Source: Oenococcus sp. UCMA 16435
Lineage (GTDB): Bacteria; Bacillota; Bacilli; Lactobacillales; Lactobacillaceae
DNA length: 64,000 bases
Direction: 5' to 3'
Assembly: GCA_004010835.2 (NCBI GenBank)
Contig: CP030868.2
Location: 62,001 to 126,000, forward strand
Below, one piece after another: positions 35,467 to 47,017 of this stretch (the first letter of the stretch is position 1; every line of letters starts with the position of its first letter). The position numbers and the translations under genes were made by a program. The notes beneath the pieces are model-generated. The model did not search any database. It saw only the letters and a list, made by a program, of their open reading frames with translations, and was not told the origin of the DNA.

Positions 35467-36720
35467 ATGGCGGATAAAAAGGAAAGTGTATCACAAACAA
35501 AAAACACGGTCTTCAAGCCCAATAAAGAACCTCTAAAACGTTCACCGCGAAGCATTGCTATGGGTGCTGCTTTTTTAATGGCAATGGCAGCGGTTGGGCC
35601 GGGATTTCTCACTCAGACAGCAACTTTTACTGGCCAAATGGGTGCTAATTTCGGATTTGCCATTTTACTATGTATCATCGTTGACATTATTGTTCAGATG
35701 AACGTTTGGCGCATCATCGTAGTTAGCGGTAAACGTGCACAAGTGATTGCTAACGAAGTGTTTCCAGGTTTGGGTTACGTTCTATCCTTTCTTGTAGCTG
35801 TCGGCGGTTTGTTTTTCAATATCGGTAATGTTGGCGGCGCAGGTTTAGGATTAAATGTCTTATTTGGAATTTCACCAGAAAATGGAGCCGTTATAGCAGC
35901 AGCGATCGCAATCGGCATTTTTGTTGTTAAAAACGCCTTGACAGTCATGGACCGAACAGTTCAATTTTTGGCAGTTGTGAAAATTGGCATTTTAATTTAT
36001 ATCATTACGATTATGGCAGTACCTTACCAATCGGCTGTTCAACATACTTTTGCCCCTACGCAAATTAGTTTCTACGCAATTGTGACAATTGTCGGTGGAA
36101 CCGTCGGTGGCTATATTTCATTTGCCGGCGGGCATCGCTTAATCGAAGGTGGTTTGGTTGGAAAAGATAAAATCAAATATGTTAACGAAGGAGCGTTGAC
36201 AGGGATTGGAATCGCTTCGGTGATTCGTATTTTGTTGTTCTTAGCCGGTTTATCAGTTGTTGTTATTGGTGACAAACTTGATTCGGCTAATCCTGCTGCT
36301 TCAATTTTTAAATATGCCGCTGGAAATTTTGGCTATAAATTTTTCGGTTTGTTACTTTTGGCAGCTGGAATGACTTCAACTTTAGGGTCGACTTTCACTT
36401 CTACTTCTTTTCTTGATTATGCTGTCAGCAGCAAAGCACAAAGCAAATACAATCGCTATCGTAACTGGATTATTGTTGCTTTTATTGTTATCTCGACAGC
36501 CATTTTCTATTTCGTTGGTAGCCCAGCTCAAGTTTTGGTAATTGTCGGTACAATGAATGGTTTCGTGCTGCCAATTGCTTTGGCAATTTTATTAGCTGCT
36601 GCTAATAATCATAAAATTATTGGTCAATATCATCATCCAAAAATATTGATCTATAGTGGCTGGTTGGTTGTTTTATTTATGGCATATGCCAGTATCAAAA
36701 CCTTAATTACTTTATTTTAA
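35467..36720 (+). CDS. NRAMP-related transporter (YcsG-like)
   Basis: A 417-residue membrane protein with about 11 helices. The first helix region reads AAVGPGFLTQTATFTGQMGANFGFAILLCIIVDIIVQMNVWRIIVVSGKRA, related to the NRAMP start but without the DPGN metal motif. Lack of that motif argues against a classical Mn/Fe transporter. As last gene of the pxp operon, like ycsG in B. subtilis, it may take up 5-oxoproline or a related compound. A soluble N-terminal tail of about 30 residues is unusual but short. Confidence 0.75.
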   Translation: MADKKESVSQTKNTVFKPNKEPLKRSPRSIAMGAAFLMAMAAVGPGFLTQTATFTGQMGANFGFAILLCIIVDIIVQMNVWRIIVVSGKRAQVIANEVFPGLGYVLSFLVAVGGLFFNIGNVGGAGLGLNVLFGISPENGAVIAAAIAIGIFVVKNALTVMDRTVQFLAVVKIGILIYIITIMAVPYQSAVQHTFAPTQISFYAIVTIVGGTVGGYISFAGGHRLIEGGLVGKDKIKYVNEGALTGIGIASVIRILLFLAGLSVVVIGDKLDSANPAASIFKYAAGNFGYKFFGLLLLAAGMTSTLGSTFTSTSFLDYAVSSKAQSKYNRYRNWIIVAFIVISTAIFYFVGSPAQVLVIVGTMNGFVLPIALAILLAAANNHKIIGQYHHPKILIYSGWLVVLFMAYASIKTLITLF

Positions 36721-36818
36721 AAATTATTTTATTAAGGTTGGATATTTGTTTAACTAGCATCATTCAACATAAAATTTCGATTAATTATTTATTAATTTCA
36801 ATCTTATTTTGTTTAAAG

Positions 36819-36846
36819 TTGACATACTTTTAACAAGTGTTATATT
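36819..36846 (+). promoter_or_regulatory. Promoter of the second T-box operon
   Basis: TTGACA (36819-36824), 16 bases, TATATT (36841-36846). The start site would lie about 20-30 bases before the first T-box helix. Confidence 0.75.
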
Positions 36847-36869
36847 TTAGTGCATAGATTTCAAACGAA

Positions 36870-37147
36870 TTGATCCGGAAAGTACTTTTCCAAGTAATGT
36901 CTAGAGAGTCGGTACTAGCTGTAAGCCGATCTTTATTAAGAAAAGGAAAATGGCCGGTGATTGGTTGATACGAACGGTTTACCGAAAGTATCAAACGGAA
37001 TGGTCCTCGTTATCGGACACGCCCTTGCTGTTAGCCCATCTGCTAACAAAGATGGTTAATAAGGTTTATTTGTGCAAGCAAAGAAACAAATCAGGATGGT
37101 AACGCGACAAGTCGCTTCTGTATTAATTTACAGGAGCGATTTTTTTG
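36870..37147 (+). ncRNA. T-box riboswitch, probably lysine
   Basis: T-box leader before an amino-acid importer. TTTTCC (36886-36891) pairs with GGAAAA (36945-36950) at the specifier stem. An AGTA element, AGAGAGTCGG and the distal region follow between them. The specifier strand reads AAGAAAAGG before the closing arm; the likely registers AAA (36941-36943) and AAG (36943-36945) both encode Lys, though the neighbouring GAA (Glu) cannot be fully excluded. The T-box AGGATGGTAACGCGAC (37093-37108) is a variant of the consensus. The terminator has an 11-bp stem (37112-37122 with 37129-37139) and a T run. Confidence 0.85.
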
Positions 37148-37196
37148 TCGGGAAATTCCGCGAGAAATCACTAAATTTTGGGGAGATTTATTTATT

Positions 37197-38012
37197 ATGA
37201 AAACAACAATTGGAAAAAAATACTTTTTATTTACATTTGTATTGGCCTTGTTAGTCACTTTAATCATTCCAGTCTTTATTAGTAGAACGGTTTCCGCCAA
37301 GGCCAAAGTAAGTTCAGAGCTAATTAAAAAAGGGACTCTCACTGTTGGTCTTGAAGGTACTTACGCTCCTTATTCATACAGAAAAAATAATAAGCTGACT
37401 GGTTTTGAAGTTGATCTGGCTCGTGATATTGCGAAAAAATCAAACTTAAAAGTTAAGTTTATACCAACTAAATGGGATTCTTTAATCGCAGGATTAGGCA
37501 GTAAAAAATTTGATGTAGTACTAAACGACATCACAATTACATCCCAGCGAAAGAAACAGTTTCTTTTCTCGATTCCTTATATTTATTCACGGTCAGTTTT
37601 AATTACAAGATCAAATGATAAAAAAATAAAATCAATCAGTGATATTAAAGGAAAAACTTTCGCCGAAGCTACAGGAACAAACAATGAAACTACTGCCAAA
37701 AAATTTGGTGCGAAGATCGTACCTTCTGGTGAATTTGACACTTCTTTATCGCTGATTCGTGAAAAAAGAGTGGAGGGTACTATCAATGCACGAGAAGCTT
37801 GGTTTGCATATAAAAAACAAAAGACAACCAAGGGGCTAAAATACCAGGTTATTCCGAACAAAAAGGTGGCAGCGGCCAAAATTGCTGTTCTAATCAACAA
37901 AAGCTCACCGCAACTGCAAAAACAAATTAACAAAGCATTAAAAGAAATCAAAAAGAACGGGACGCTAACAAAACTATCCAAGAAGTATTTTGGTTCTGAT
38001 ATTACAAAGTAA
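37197..38012 (+). CDS. Polar amino-acid ABC transporter, substrate-binding protein
   Basis: A 271-residue family 3 solute-binding protein. KKGTLTVGLEGTYAPYSYRKNNKLTGFEVDLARDIAKK is the standard start, followed by WDSLIAGLGSKKFDVVLNDITITSQRKKQFLFS and a C-terminal INKALKEIKKNGTLTKLSKKYFG. The N-terminal hydrophobic leader ends ISRTVSAKAK with no lipobox cysteine, so it is either cleaved and free or stays anchored by the leader; most Gram-positive binding proteins are lipoproteins. Substrate is suggested by the Lys-type T-box in front, so lysine or another basic amino acid. Confidence 0.88.
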   Translation: MKTTIGKKYFLFTFVLALLVTLIIPVFISRTVSAKAKVSSELIKKGTLTVGLEGTYAPYSYRKNNKLTGFEVDLARDIAKKSNLKVKFIPTKWDSLIAGLGSKKFDVVLNDITITSQRKKQFLFSIPYIYSRSVLITRSNDKKIKSISDIKGKTFAEATGTNNETTAKKFGAKIVPSGEFDTSLSLIREKRVEGTINAREAWFAYKKQKTTKGLKYQVIPNKKVAAAKIAVLINKSSPQLQKQINKALKEIKKNGTLTKLSKKYFGSDITK

Positions 38013-38044
38013 ATAAATAAGTTTAAGAAAGTACTAATAAAAGC

Positions 38045-38752
38045 ATGAATAATATCTGGCATATAATTATAAATTCAGCTCTACCGATCGCTGTTGCAGG
38101 ATTAAAATATACTATACCAATTACGATCATTTCATTTTCTCTAGGATTGATAATTGCGGTTTTAACAGCCTTGGTTAGAATTTCTAAAAAACGAAGTATC
38201 TTTTTTATGCTAATTAAATGGATTGTAAAGTTTTATGTATGGCTATTCCGTAGTACACCGTTACTTGTCCAACTTTTTATTGTCTATTTTGGATTGCCTT
38301 ATCTTATAATTCCTGCAGTTGCACCAACAGGGATTGAATTAGGACCATTAGTCTCGGGAATTTTGACTTTTTCATTAAATACCGGAGCCTATTGTTCTGA
38401 AACAGTTCGCAGCGCAATTTTATCGATTCCTAATGGCCAATGGGAAGCAGCTTATTCAATTGGTATGACAAAAACACAAGTACTACGTCGAATTATTTTT
38501 CCCCAAGCTTCTAGAGTGTCATTACCGCCTTTATTTAATAGTTTTATTAGTTTAGTGAAAGATACTTCTTTGGCGGCTTCGATAACAATTGTTGAAATGT
38601 TTGAAGTAAGTCAACAAATTGCTGCCGAGAATTATCAGCCACTTGTGATGTATTCTTTGGTTGCTGCTTTTTATGCGATTATCTGTACCTTCTTAAGTAC
38701 TTTGCAAAGATACTTGGAAAAACGAGTTTCAAGATATGTCGTGACTATTTAA
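38045..38752 (+). CDS. Polar amino-acid ABC transporter, permease
   Basis: A 235-residue HisM/GlnP-type permease with about five helices. The EAA coupling loop is GQWEAAYSIGMTKTQVLRRIIFPQASRVSLPP. LFRSTPLLVQLFIVYFGLP is the conserved start of the permease domain. It lies 32 bases after the binding protein gene and 15 before the ATPase. Only one permease gene is present, so it should form a homodimer. Confidence 0.92.
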   Translation: MNNIWHIIINSALPIAVAGLKYTIPITIISFSLGLIIAVLTALVRISKKRSIFFMLIKWIVKFYVWLFRSTPLLVQLFIVYFGLPYLIIPAVAPTGIELGPLVSGILTFSLNTGAYCSETVRSAILSIPNGQWEAAYSIGMTKTQVLRRIIFPQASRVSLPPLFNSFISLVKDTSLAASITIVEMFEVSQQIAAENYQPLVMYSLVAAFYAIICTFLSTLQRYLEKRVSRYVVTI

Positions 38753-38767
38753 TGGAGAAACTGATCT

Positions 38768-39529
38768 GTGAATTTAATTAAATTAGAAAATATTAATAAA
38801 CAATTTGAAAATCACAAGGTTCTTGACAATATTAATGTTGAATTTTTACCTAAAAATACAACTGTTCTAGTTGGCCCATCTGGAGCTGGAAAGTCAACCT
38901 TGTTACGTTCGTTGAATCTTTTGGAACGACCTGAATCTGGTAAATATTTAATTAACGGGTTGACAATTAATTTCGGTAAAGTCCTTACAAACAAAACGAT
39001 TCTTCATATTCGTCGAGAAACCGGAATGGTGTTTCAAAATTACAATCTTTTTCCGCACCTTTCCGTTATTGATAACTTAACAGAAGGGCCAGTACAAGTT
39101 TTAAAACAAAAAAAATACGACGCAGAAAATGAAGCACTGCAATTACTGACTAAAGTTGGTTTAGAAGAAAAAGCCCATTTTTACCCAAATGCCTTATCTG
39201 GCGGGCAACAACAGCGTGTGGCAATTGCCAGATCTTTGGCAATGCATCCCAGCTATATTTTGCTTGACGAACCAACCAGTGCGCTTGATCCTGAATCGGA
39301 ATTAGGTGTCTTAAAAATTCTTTTACAGTTATCAAGAGAAGGCCAATCTTTAATTATCATTACCCATAATATGGAATTCGCTAAAGCCGTTGCTGATAAA
39401 ATCGTCTTTCTTGAAGATGGAAAAATTTTATTTGATGGTGACCCTAAAATTTTTTTCAATCGTCCTAATGGACGAATAACTGATTTCTTATCTGCAATGA
39501 CTTTTAACAGTAAGCAATACGAGAAATAA
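38768..39529 (+). CDS. Polar amino-acid ABC transporter, ATPase
   Basis: A 253-residue GlnQ/HisP-type ATPase. Walker A GPSGAGKST, Q-loop GMVFQNYNLFPH, signature LSGGQQQRVAIARSLA, Walker B YILLDEPTSALDPE and switch THNM are intact. Start is GTG 38768 with GGAG upstream. It completes the importer controlled by the T-box. The next 190 bases (39530-39719) are very AT-rich, with no clear terminator. Confidence 0.95.
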   Translation: MNLIKLENINKQFENHKVLDNINVEFLPKNTTVLVGPSGAGKSTLLRSLNLLERPESGKYLINGLTINFGKVLTNKTILHIRRETGMVFQNYNLFPHLSVIDNLTEGPVQVLKQKKYDAENEALQLLTKVGLEEKAHFYPNALSGGQQQRVAIARSLAMHPSYILLDEPTSALDPESELGVLKILLQLSREGQSLIIITHNMEFAKAVADKIVFLEDGKILFDGDPKIFFNRPNGRITDFLSAMTFNSKQYEK

Positions 39530-39719
39530 ACTTTATTTTTTATATACAAATTAATATTTAAGAAAATAAAACATTCAAAAAGTAAAAACAAAATAATAAT
39601 GATCATATAAGTCATTTTTTTTATTTGTTTTAAAAAAGCAAACACATTGTTCATATTCTCTAAATTTAAATACCGTTGAGTACATGTTATTATATTCACA
39701 TAAAAAGAAGGTATTGATA

Positions 39720-40937
39720 ATGAAAACATTACAAGACTCGGTTACGTTTCGTCATGGCGCTAAGGTTAAGGGACGGATTGTGCAACCACCAATGCTGACA
39801 AACAGTGGGAATGACGGCTACGTTACGCAAGACACGGTTGATTACTATGCGGCACGTTCTCAATCTGCCGGAATGGTAATCGTTGAATATACTACTGTAA
39901 GTGAAAATGGCGGACCATCACGTTCTTGGGCCAGGGATCGCGAACAATTAACAATTTTTGATGATAAATTCAAACCTGGCATGGCCAAGTTAGCAACTGC
40001 AATCAAAAAAAATGGAAATAAAGCTTTATTGCAATTAGTTCATACTGGTCGGGAAGCTAATTATCTGGCCCAACTGGGCAAGGCAGTTTATGCTCCGAGT
40101 GCAATGGATTTCAGCTTCCTTAACTATAGTGTGCATGAATTGAGCGATACACAAATCAGAAAAATTATTGAAGATTTTGGCGCTGCAACAAAAAGGGCAA
40201 TCGATTGTGGTTTTGATGGTGTTGAAATTCATGGTGCCAATCATTATCTTATTCAACAATTCTTCTCTAAATGGTCCAATAAACGAAATGATTTTTGGGG
40301 TGGCTCCTCAGAAAAACGAATGAATTTCGCCAAAGCAGTTACGGACGAAGTTTTCAAAATCGCAAAAAAATATGCACCGAAGGATTTTATTATTGGCTAT
40401 AGAATATCACCGGAAGAAATTCATGATACGGTTGGTTATACTTGGCACGAATCGACGCAATTAATTAAAACTTTAATGAGCGAATTTGATTTTGATTACA
40501 TTCATCTGTCAATGCCAGAATATAATTCGAAACCAATTGACTCGGATAAAACCTTTGCAGAGTTATTTCAAACTGCTATCGGGTACATTGCCAAAGAAAT
40601 TATCGTTGGTAATGTCATGAACGAATCTGATGCGAAAGATGCAATGCGATATACCGATTTAGTTGCTGTTGGGCGCGCCACACTGATTGACCCGCAATTC
40701 GGCCTGAAGATTCAAGAGGACCACGGAAATGAGATTATCCAAAAAATTTCTCCCGAACAAATTAAAAAATCGCACCTGACACCTGGCTTAATTAACATAT
40801 TCTCTGATTCAAAGATGGAACCACATTTGCCGGGACGAGAATCGATTTATAGTCTTCATCAGGAAGGTTCTCTTGATGAGTCGGTAATCAAAAACGGAAC
40901 AGGCGCTTCATATAATCTCGATAATTTTAAAAAATAG
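39720..40937 (+). CDS. NADH:flavin oxidoreductase, Old Yellow Enzyme family
   Basis: A 405-residue FMN-binding TIM barrel. It has QPPMLTNSGNDGYVTQDTVDYYAARS at the N-terminus, LLQLVHTGREA, DFGAATKRAIDCGFDGVEIHGANHYLIQQFFSKWSNKRNDFWGGSSEKRM (active-site His/Asn and signature) and late VAVGRATLIDP (phosphate loop). No C-terminal Fe-S or NAD domain is present, so it is a single-domain enone reductase type. ATG 39720 is preferred because AGAAGG precedes it by 8 bases. It faces a LysR regulator gene across a shared terminator; a regulatory link is possible but unproved. Confidence 0.9.
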   Translation: MKTLQDSVTFRHGAKVKGRIVQPPMLTNSGNDGYVTQDTVDYYAARSQSAGMVIVEYTTVSENGGPSRSWARDREQLTIFDDKFKPGMAKLATAIKKNGNKALLQLVHTGREANYLAQLGKAVYAPSAMDFSFLNYSVHELSDTQIRKIIEDFGAATKRAIDCGFDGVEIHGANHYLIQQFFSKWSNKRNDFWGGSSEKRMNFAKAVTDEVFKIAKKYAPKDFIIGYRISPEEIHDTVGYTWHESTQLIKTLMSEFDFDYIHLSMPEYNSKPIDSDKTFAELFQTAIGYIAKEIIVGNVMNESDAKDAMRYTDLVAVGRATLIDPQFGLKIQEDHGNEIIQKISPEQIKKSHLTPGLINIFSDSKMEPHLPGRESIYSLHQEGSLDESVIKNGTGASYNLDNFKK

Positions 40938-40942
40938 ACAAG

Positions 40943-40979
40943 AATGCTGATGTTTTAAAAAAATCACCGGCATTTTTTT
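40943..40979. terminator. Terminator between convergent OYE and LysR genes
   Basis: Stem AATGC-TGAT paired with ATCA-CC-GGCATT (40943-40951 with about 40962-40974), with T run TTTTTTT after it and A run inside the loop. Strong for the plus strand, weaker for the minus strand. Confidence 0.7.
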
Positions 40980-40980
40980 G

Positions 40981-41889
40981 TTAGCAATCTTTAATTTGCG
41001 CATCAACGTGCTTAATGAATTCCTGTGTATAAAAACTGGAGCTATACTTGGGATTTGTAAGCCAGCCAAGATAGAATCGGTCGTCTATTAGATTGTCAAT
41101 ACTCAAGCTCGGAAGTTTTTGCAGGGGCTCATAAGATGAGTAACTCGTTTGCCAGTCGCGGACAAGCGCAACGGCATTCGTTTGTTTGATTGTCGTATAC
41201 ATCGCCCAACCGTCGTCAGTTTTGATTACTGTCTTGAGTGGACCACAAAGATATTGCAGGTGTTCAAAAATACGATCATTATAAGGATCGTTAAAAAGAG
41301 CGAACCGTTGTTTTTGAAGATCTTCAATAGTAATTTTTTGTTTTTTAACAAGTGGATTATCAGGGGAAACAAAAAGCATTAGGTGCCCAGTATGAACCGG
41401 TTGAAAATCCAGATCATGAATTTCTTCTTTATTTGAATCATTAATAGCTATAAAACCTAGATTTATTCGATGACTACGAATTCCGCTAATAATCTGAGTT
41501 GCAGTTTCTTGAGAAATTTCCATATTAAATTTCGTCGGCACATCTTGATACATCGTCAAATACTCGTTGAGGAATGGTTTTAGCATTGTATTAGCGTAAG
41601 CAACGCGTACTGTTTCAATCTGTCCCGACTTCCCAAGGTTACGAGCTTTTTTAGTTAAAGAGACGCCCTGTGACAGCATTTGCTTAATCGACGGCAGTAA
41701 TTCTTTCCCTTGAATCGTGAGTTTGGAACCATAGCGAGTACGCTTAAATAGTTTGACCCCCAGTTCGTTTTCTAATTGTGAGATTGATTGGCTAAGACCG
41801 GATTTACTAATGTGTAGTAGGTCGGCAGTTTCTTGGAGAGTCTGGTGATTAGCCAGTTCTGCAGCGTAAAGAAGTTGTTCGAAAGTCAT
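40981..41889 (-). CDS. LysR family transcriptional regulator
   Basis: A 302-residue LysR protein. The N-terminal winged helix-turn-helix is MTFEQLLYAAELANHQTLQETADLLHISKSGLSQSISQLENELGVKLFKR. The C-terminal effector domain includes VRVAYANTMLKPFLNEYL. It follows lacZ on the same strand after 23 bases and may be co-transcribed with it; alternatively it controls the convergent OYE gene. LysR regulators usually act on divergent neighbours, which is not the case here, so the target is open. Confidence 0.9.
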   Translation of the reverse strand: MTFEQLLYAAELANHQTLQETADLLHISKSGLSQSISQLENELGVKLFKRTRYGSKLTIQGKELLPSIKQMLSQGVSLTKKARNLGKSGQIETVRVAYANTMLKPFLNEYLTMYQDVPTKFNMEISQETATQIISGIRSHRINLGFIAINDSNKEEIHDLDFQPVHTGHLMLFVSPDNPLVKKQKITIEDLQKQRFALFNDPYNDRIFEHLQYLCGPLKTVIKTDDGWAMYTTIKQTNAVALVRDWQTSYSSYEPLQKLPSLSIDNLIDDRFYLGWLTNPKYSSSFYTQEFIKHVDAQIKDC

Positions 41890-41912
41890 TAGTATTGTTT
41901 CCTTGGATATCT

Positions 41913-45017
<3,105 letters not shown>

Positions 45018-45037
45018 CTAAATGTGTATATTAAAAT

Positions 45038-45051
45038 CGTAAGCGCTCACA
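45038..45051. promoter_or_regulatory. cre/LacI-type operator in the lacZ promoter
   Basis: CGTAAGCGCTCACA matches the cre consensus TGWAANCGNTNWCA at 13 of 14 positions. On the lacZ strand it reads TGTGAGCGCTTACG, close to an ideal lac-type operator. It lies 36 bases before the lacZ start codon, overlapping the expected promoter. Confidence 0.65.
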
Positions 45052-45114
45052 CAATAAAAATCAAATCCTTTATTGCAAAAAAGAATGAAGATAATTACGT
45101 AATTTCGGCCAAAG

Positions 45115-45143
45115 TTGAAAGCGGTTACATGAAATCATAAAAA
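45115..45143 (+). promoter_or_regulatory. SDR promoter overlapped by a perfect cre site
   Basis: TTGAAA (45115-45120), 17 bases, TAAAAA (45138-45143). TGAAAGCGGTTACA (45116-45129) matches all 14 positions of the cre consensus and covers the -35 box. CcpA or a LacI-family regulator bound here would repress the SDR gene and could also affect lacZ. Confidence 0.7.
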
Positions 45144-45193
45144 GTGATAGAGTGACCTTAGATTCAAAGTATTTTTTAAAAAGGAGCTTAATA

Positions 45194-45958
45194 ATGAGTG
45201 AGAAATTAAAAAATAAAATTGCAATTATTACCGGTGCTGCTTCTGGTATGGGGAAGGCAATCGCTGAATTGTTTGCTCGTGAAGGAGCAAAAATAATTGC
45301 CGGTGATCTAAATGAAGATGGTGTTAAGTTAGTTGTAGAAAAAATTAATCAAGCAGGTGGGAAAGCCGTCGCAGTCAAAGCCAATGTCGCAAATCAGGCC
45401 GATATTGATAATTTATTCGACAGTGCTCAAAACAGTTTTCACGGTTTGGATATTCTAGTAAATAATGCTGGAATTATGGACAGTATGGAACCGGTTGCCA
45501 ATGTTACAGATTCGGAATGGGAACGTGTTTTTGCAGTAAATACGGTTAGCGTTGTGCGTGCAAGTCGAGCCGCAGTTAAGCTTTTTTTACCAAAAAAATA
45601 CGGAGTTATTTTGAACATCGCTTCAGTTGGTGGTACTCATGGAGCTCGAGCTGGCGCAGCTTATACGGCATCGAAACACGCCGTAGTCGGATTAACTAAA
45701 AATACAGCTTATATGTACGAAAAGGAAGGTATTCGTTGTAACGCGATTGCACCTGGAGGAATTAATACCAATATTTCTTCAAGTATGACAAATATTGATA
45801 AATTCGGTATGCAACGTCAACAAACTGGGATGGCAACAATGTCCGAGCCCGGATCAGCCGAAGATATCGCCAATGCAGCTTTGTTTTTGGTTTCCGACGA
45901 GGCAGCTTATGTGAACGGAGCCATTTTGCCTGTCAATGGTGCTTGGACTGCTTACTAA
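45194..45958 (+). CDS. Short-chain dehydrogenase/reductase
   Basis: A 254-residue classical SDR. The cofactor motif is TGAASGMGKAIAE, with DLNED after strand 2 (Asp suggests NAD preference), NNAG, the catalytic Ser in ILNIASVGG and YTASKHA (Tyr-x3-Lys). ATG 45194 is chosen for AAAAAGGAG just upstream. Substrate is unknown; relatives include glucose, acetoin/diacetyl and alcohol dehydrogenases. It is divergent from lacZ, with cre-like operators between them, so it is probably tied to sugar supply. Confidence 0.88.
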   Translation: MSEKLKNKIAIITGAASGMGKAIAELFAREGAKIIAGDLNEDGVKLVVEKINQAGGKAVAVKANVANQADIDNLFDSAQNSFHGLDILVNNAGIMDSMEPVANVTDSEWERVFAVNTVSVVRASRAAVKLFLPKKYGVILNIASVGGTHGARAGAAYTASKHAVVGLTKNTAYMYEKEGIRCNAIAPGGINTNISSSMTNIDKFGMQRQQTGMATMSEPGSAEDIANAALFLVSDEAAYVNGAILPVNGAWTAY

Positions 45959-46126
45959 TTAATTAAAAACCACCAACCCCTTTAATAATAAAATCATCAA
46001 AAACGAACTATCTAAAAGAATTAAAATTAAAGATATTTTTTTGTAATTGTATTAATTATTGGGTATGTTTTTATATCTTGTGATAATATTTACTTTACAT
46101 TTTAGTTGCAAAGGAGATATAAGAAT

Positions 46127-46786
46127 ATGAATTCATCATCAGTAGTAAAAGCAGTTGAAGCGTTGAAAAAAGGAAAATTAATTATCGTTGTTGATAATAG
46201 TGACCGTGAAAACGAAGGAGATCTATTGGGACTAGGGGCTAAAATGACTCCCGAAAATATGAATTTCATGGTGACCAAGGCCAGAGGGCTGGTATGCGCG
46301 CCAATAACTTCAGCACTTGCTAAGCGTTTAGGACTGAATCCGATGGTTGAAAAAAATACAGAGACCAATAAAACAGCTTTTACTATTTCACTTGATGGTA
46401 CACACGAAGTAGGCGGAATTACAACTGGTGTTTCCGCTTATGACCGTGCAGCCACAATTAAGAAATTAAGCGATCCGGATTGTAAAGCCGAAGATTTTGT
46501 CCATCCTGGACATATGTTTCCTTTGATAGCTAAAGATGGTGGCGTTTTGGAACGCAATGGGCATACCGAAGCAGCAGTCGATTTGGCTAAATTGTCCGGA
46601 GTCACGGCAGTTGGAACAATTGTCGAAGTTTTACGACCTGACGGACATATGGCACGAAGAGATTATTTATCGCAAATGTCGGTTGAATATCAACTACCAT
46701 TGCTAACAATCGATGAACTATCAGAATTCATTCGTGAAAATGGTTTAGATCCAATTGATTTGAAATCTTTAAATAAACAAGTCTAG
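46127..46786 (+). CDS. ribB: 3,4-dihydroxy-2-butanone 4-phosphate synthase, stand-alone
   Basis: Turns ribulose 5-phosphate into the four-carbon unit of riboflavin. The 219-residue product has DNSDRENEGDL (metal site), THEVGGITTGVSAYDRAATI, HPGHMFPLIAKDGGVLERNGHTEAAVDLAKL and the late HMARRDYL. ATG 46127 follows AAAGGAG. No GTP cyclohydrolase II domain is fused, no other rib gene is near and no FMN riboswitch was seen upstream, so the role of a lone RibB is unclear. A strong hairpin follows about 90 bases downstream. Confidence 0.92.
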   Translation: MNSSSVVKAVEALKKGKLIIVVDNSDRENEGDLLGLGAKMTPENMNFMVTKARGLVCAPITSALAKRLGLNPMVEKNTETNKTAFTISLDGTHEVGGITTGVSAYDRAATIKKLSDPDCKAEDFVHPGHMFPLIAKDGGVLERNGHTEAAVDLAKLSGVTAVGTIVEVLRPDGHMARRDYLSQMSVEYQLPLLTIDELSEFIRENGLDPIDLKSLNKQV

Positions 46787-46877
46787 TTCTTTTACTCTAG
46801 CTATCATACTGCGCCACTTATTGAATTGTATAAGAAGCTTAAAAAAGGAATATTAATAGAAACACCCAGTAATATAT

Positions 46878-46930
46878 ATCCCAATAGTGTTTAAACTCTA
46901 TTTTTAGACACTATTGGGATTTTGTTTTAT
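46878..46930. repeat. Hairpin repeat, copy 1 (terminator-like)
   Basis: An 18-bp stem with one G-U pair (46878-46895 with 46903-46920, ATCCCAATAGTGT/ACACTATTGGGAT at the base) and a 7-base loop, followed by TTTTGTTTTAT. The 20 bases 46878-46897 recur exactly in reverse orientation at 51313-51332. It can end ribB transcripts and marks the left edge of the secreted-protein cassette. Confidence 0.85.
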
Positions 46931-47017
46931 CAAATGATAAATTGGTGCTTTTTGTGCAAAAATACACAATTATTTATGTTAATGTTAAACGTATAACAAA
47001 TAACTAAGGGAGATATT

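Noticed and set aside
37091-37342. 83-codon minus-strand frame
   Set aside because: It covers the T-box terminator and the start of the binding-protein gene on the other strand.
37583-38062. 159-codon minus-strand frame opposite the binding-protein gene
   Set aside because: Low-complexity hydrophobic text complementary to a Lys-rich gene.
39253-39729. 158-codon minus-strand frame across the ATPase end and the following gap
   Set aside because: It overlaps a certain ATPase gene, and the unique part is AT-rich hydrophobic sequence with no ribosome binding site.
45959-46126. FMN riboswitch before ribB
   Set aside because: None of the conserved RFN helices or a terminator could be found in this short AT-rich gap.
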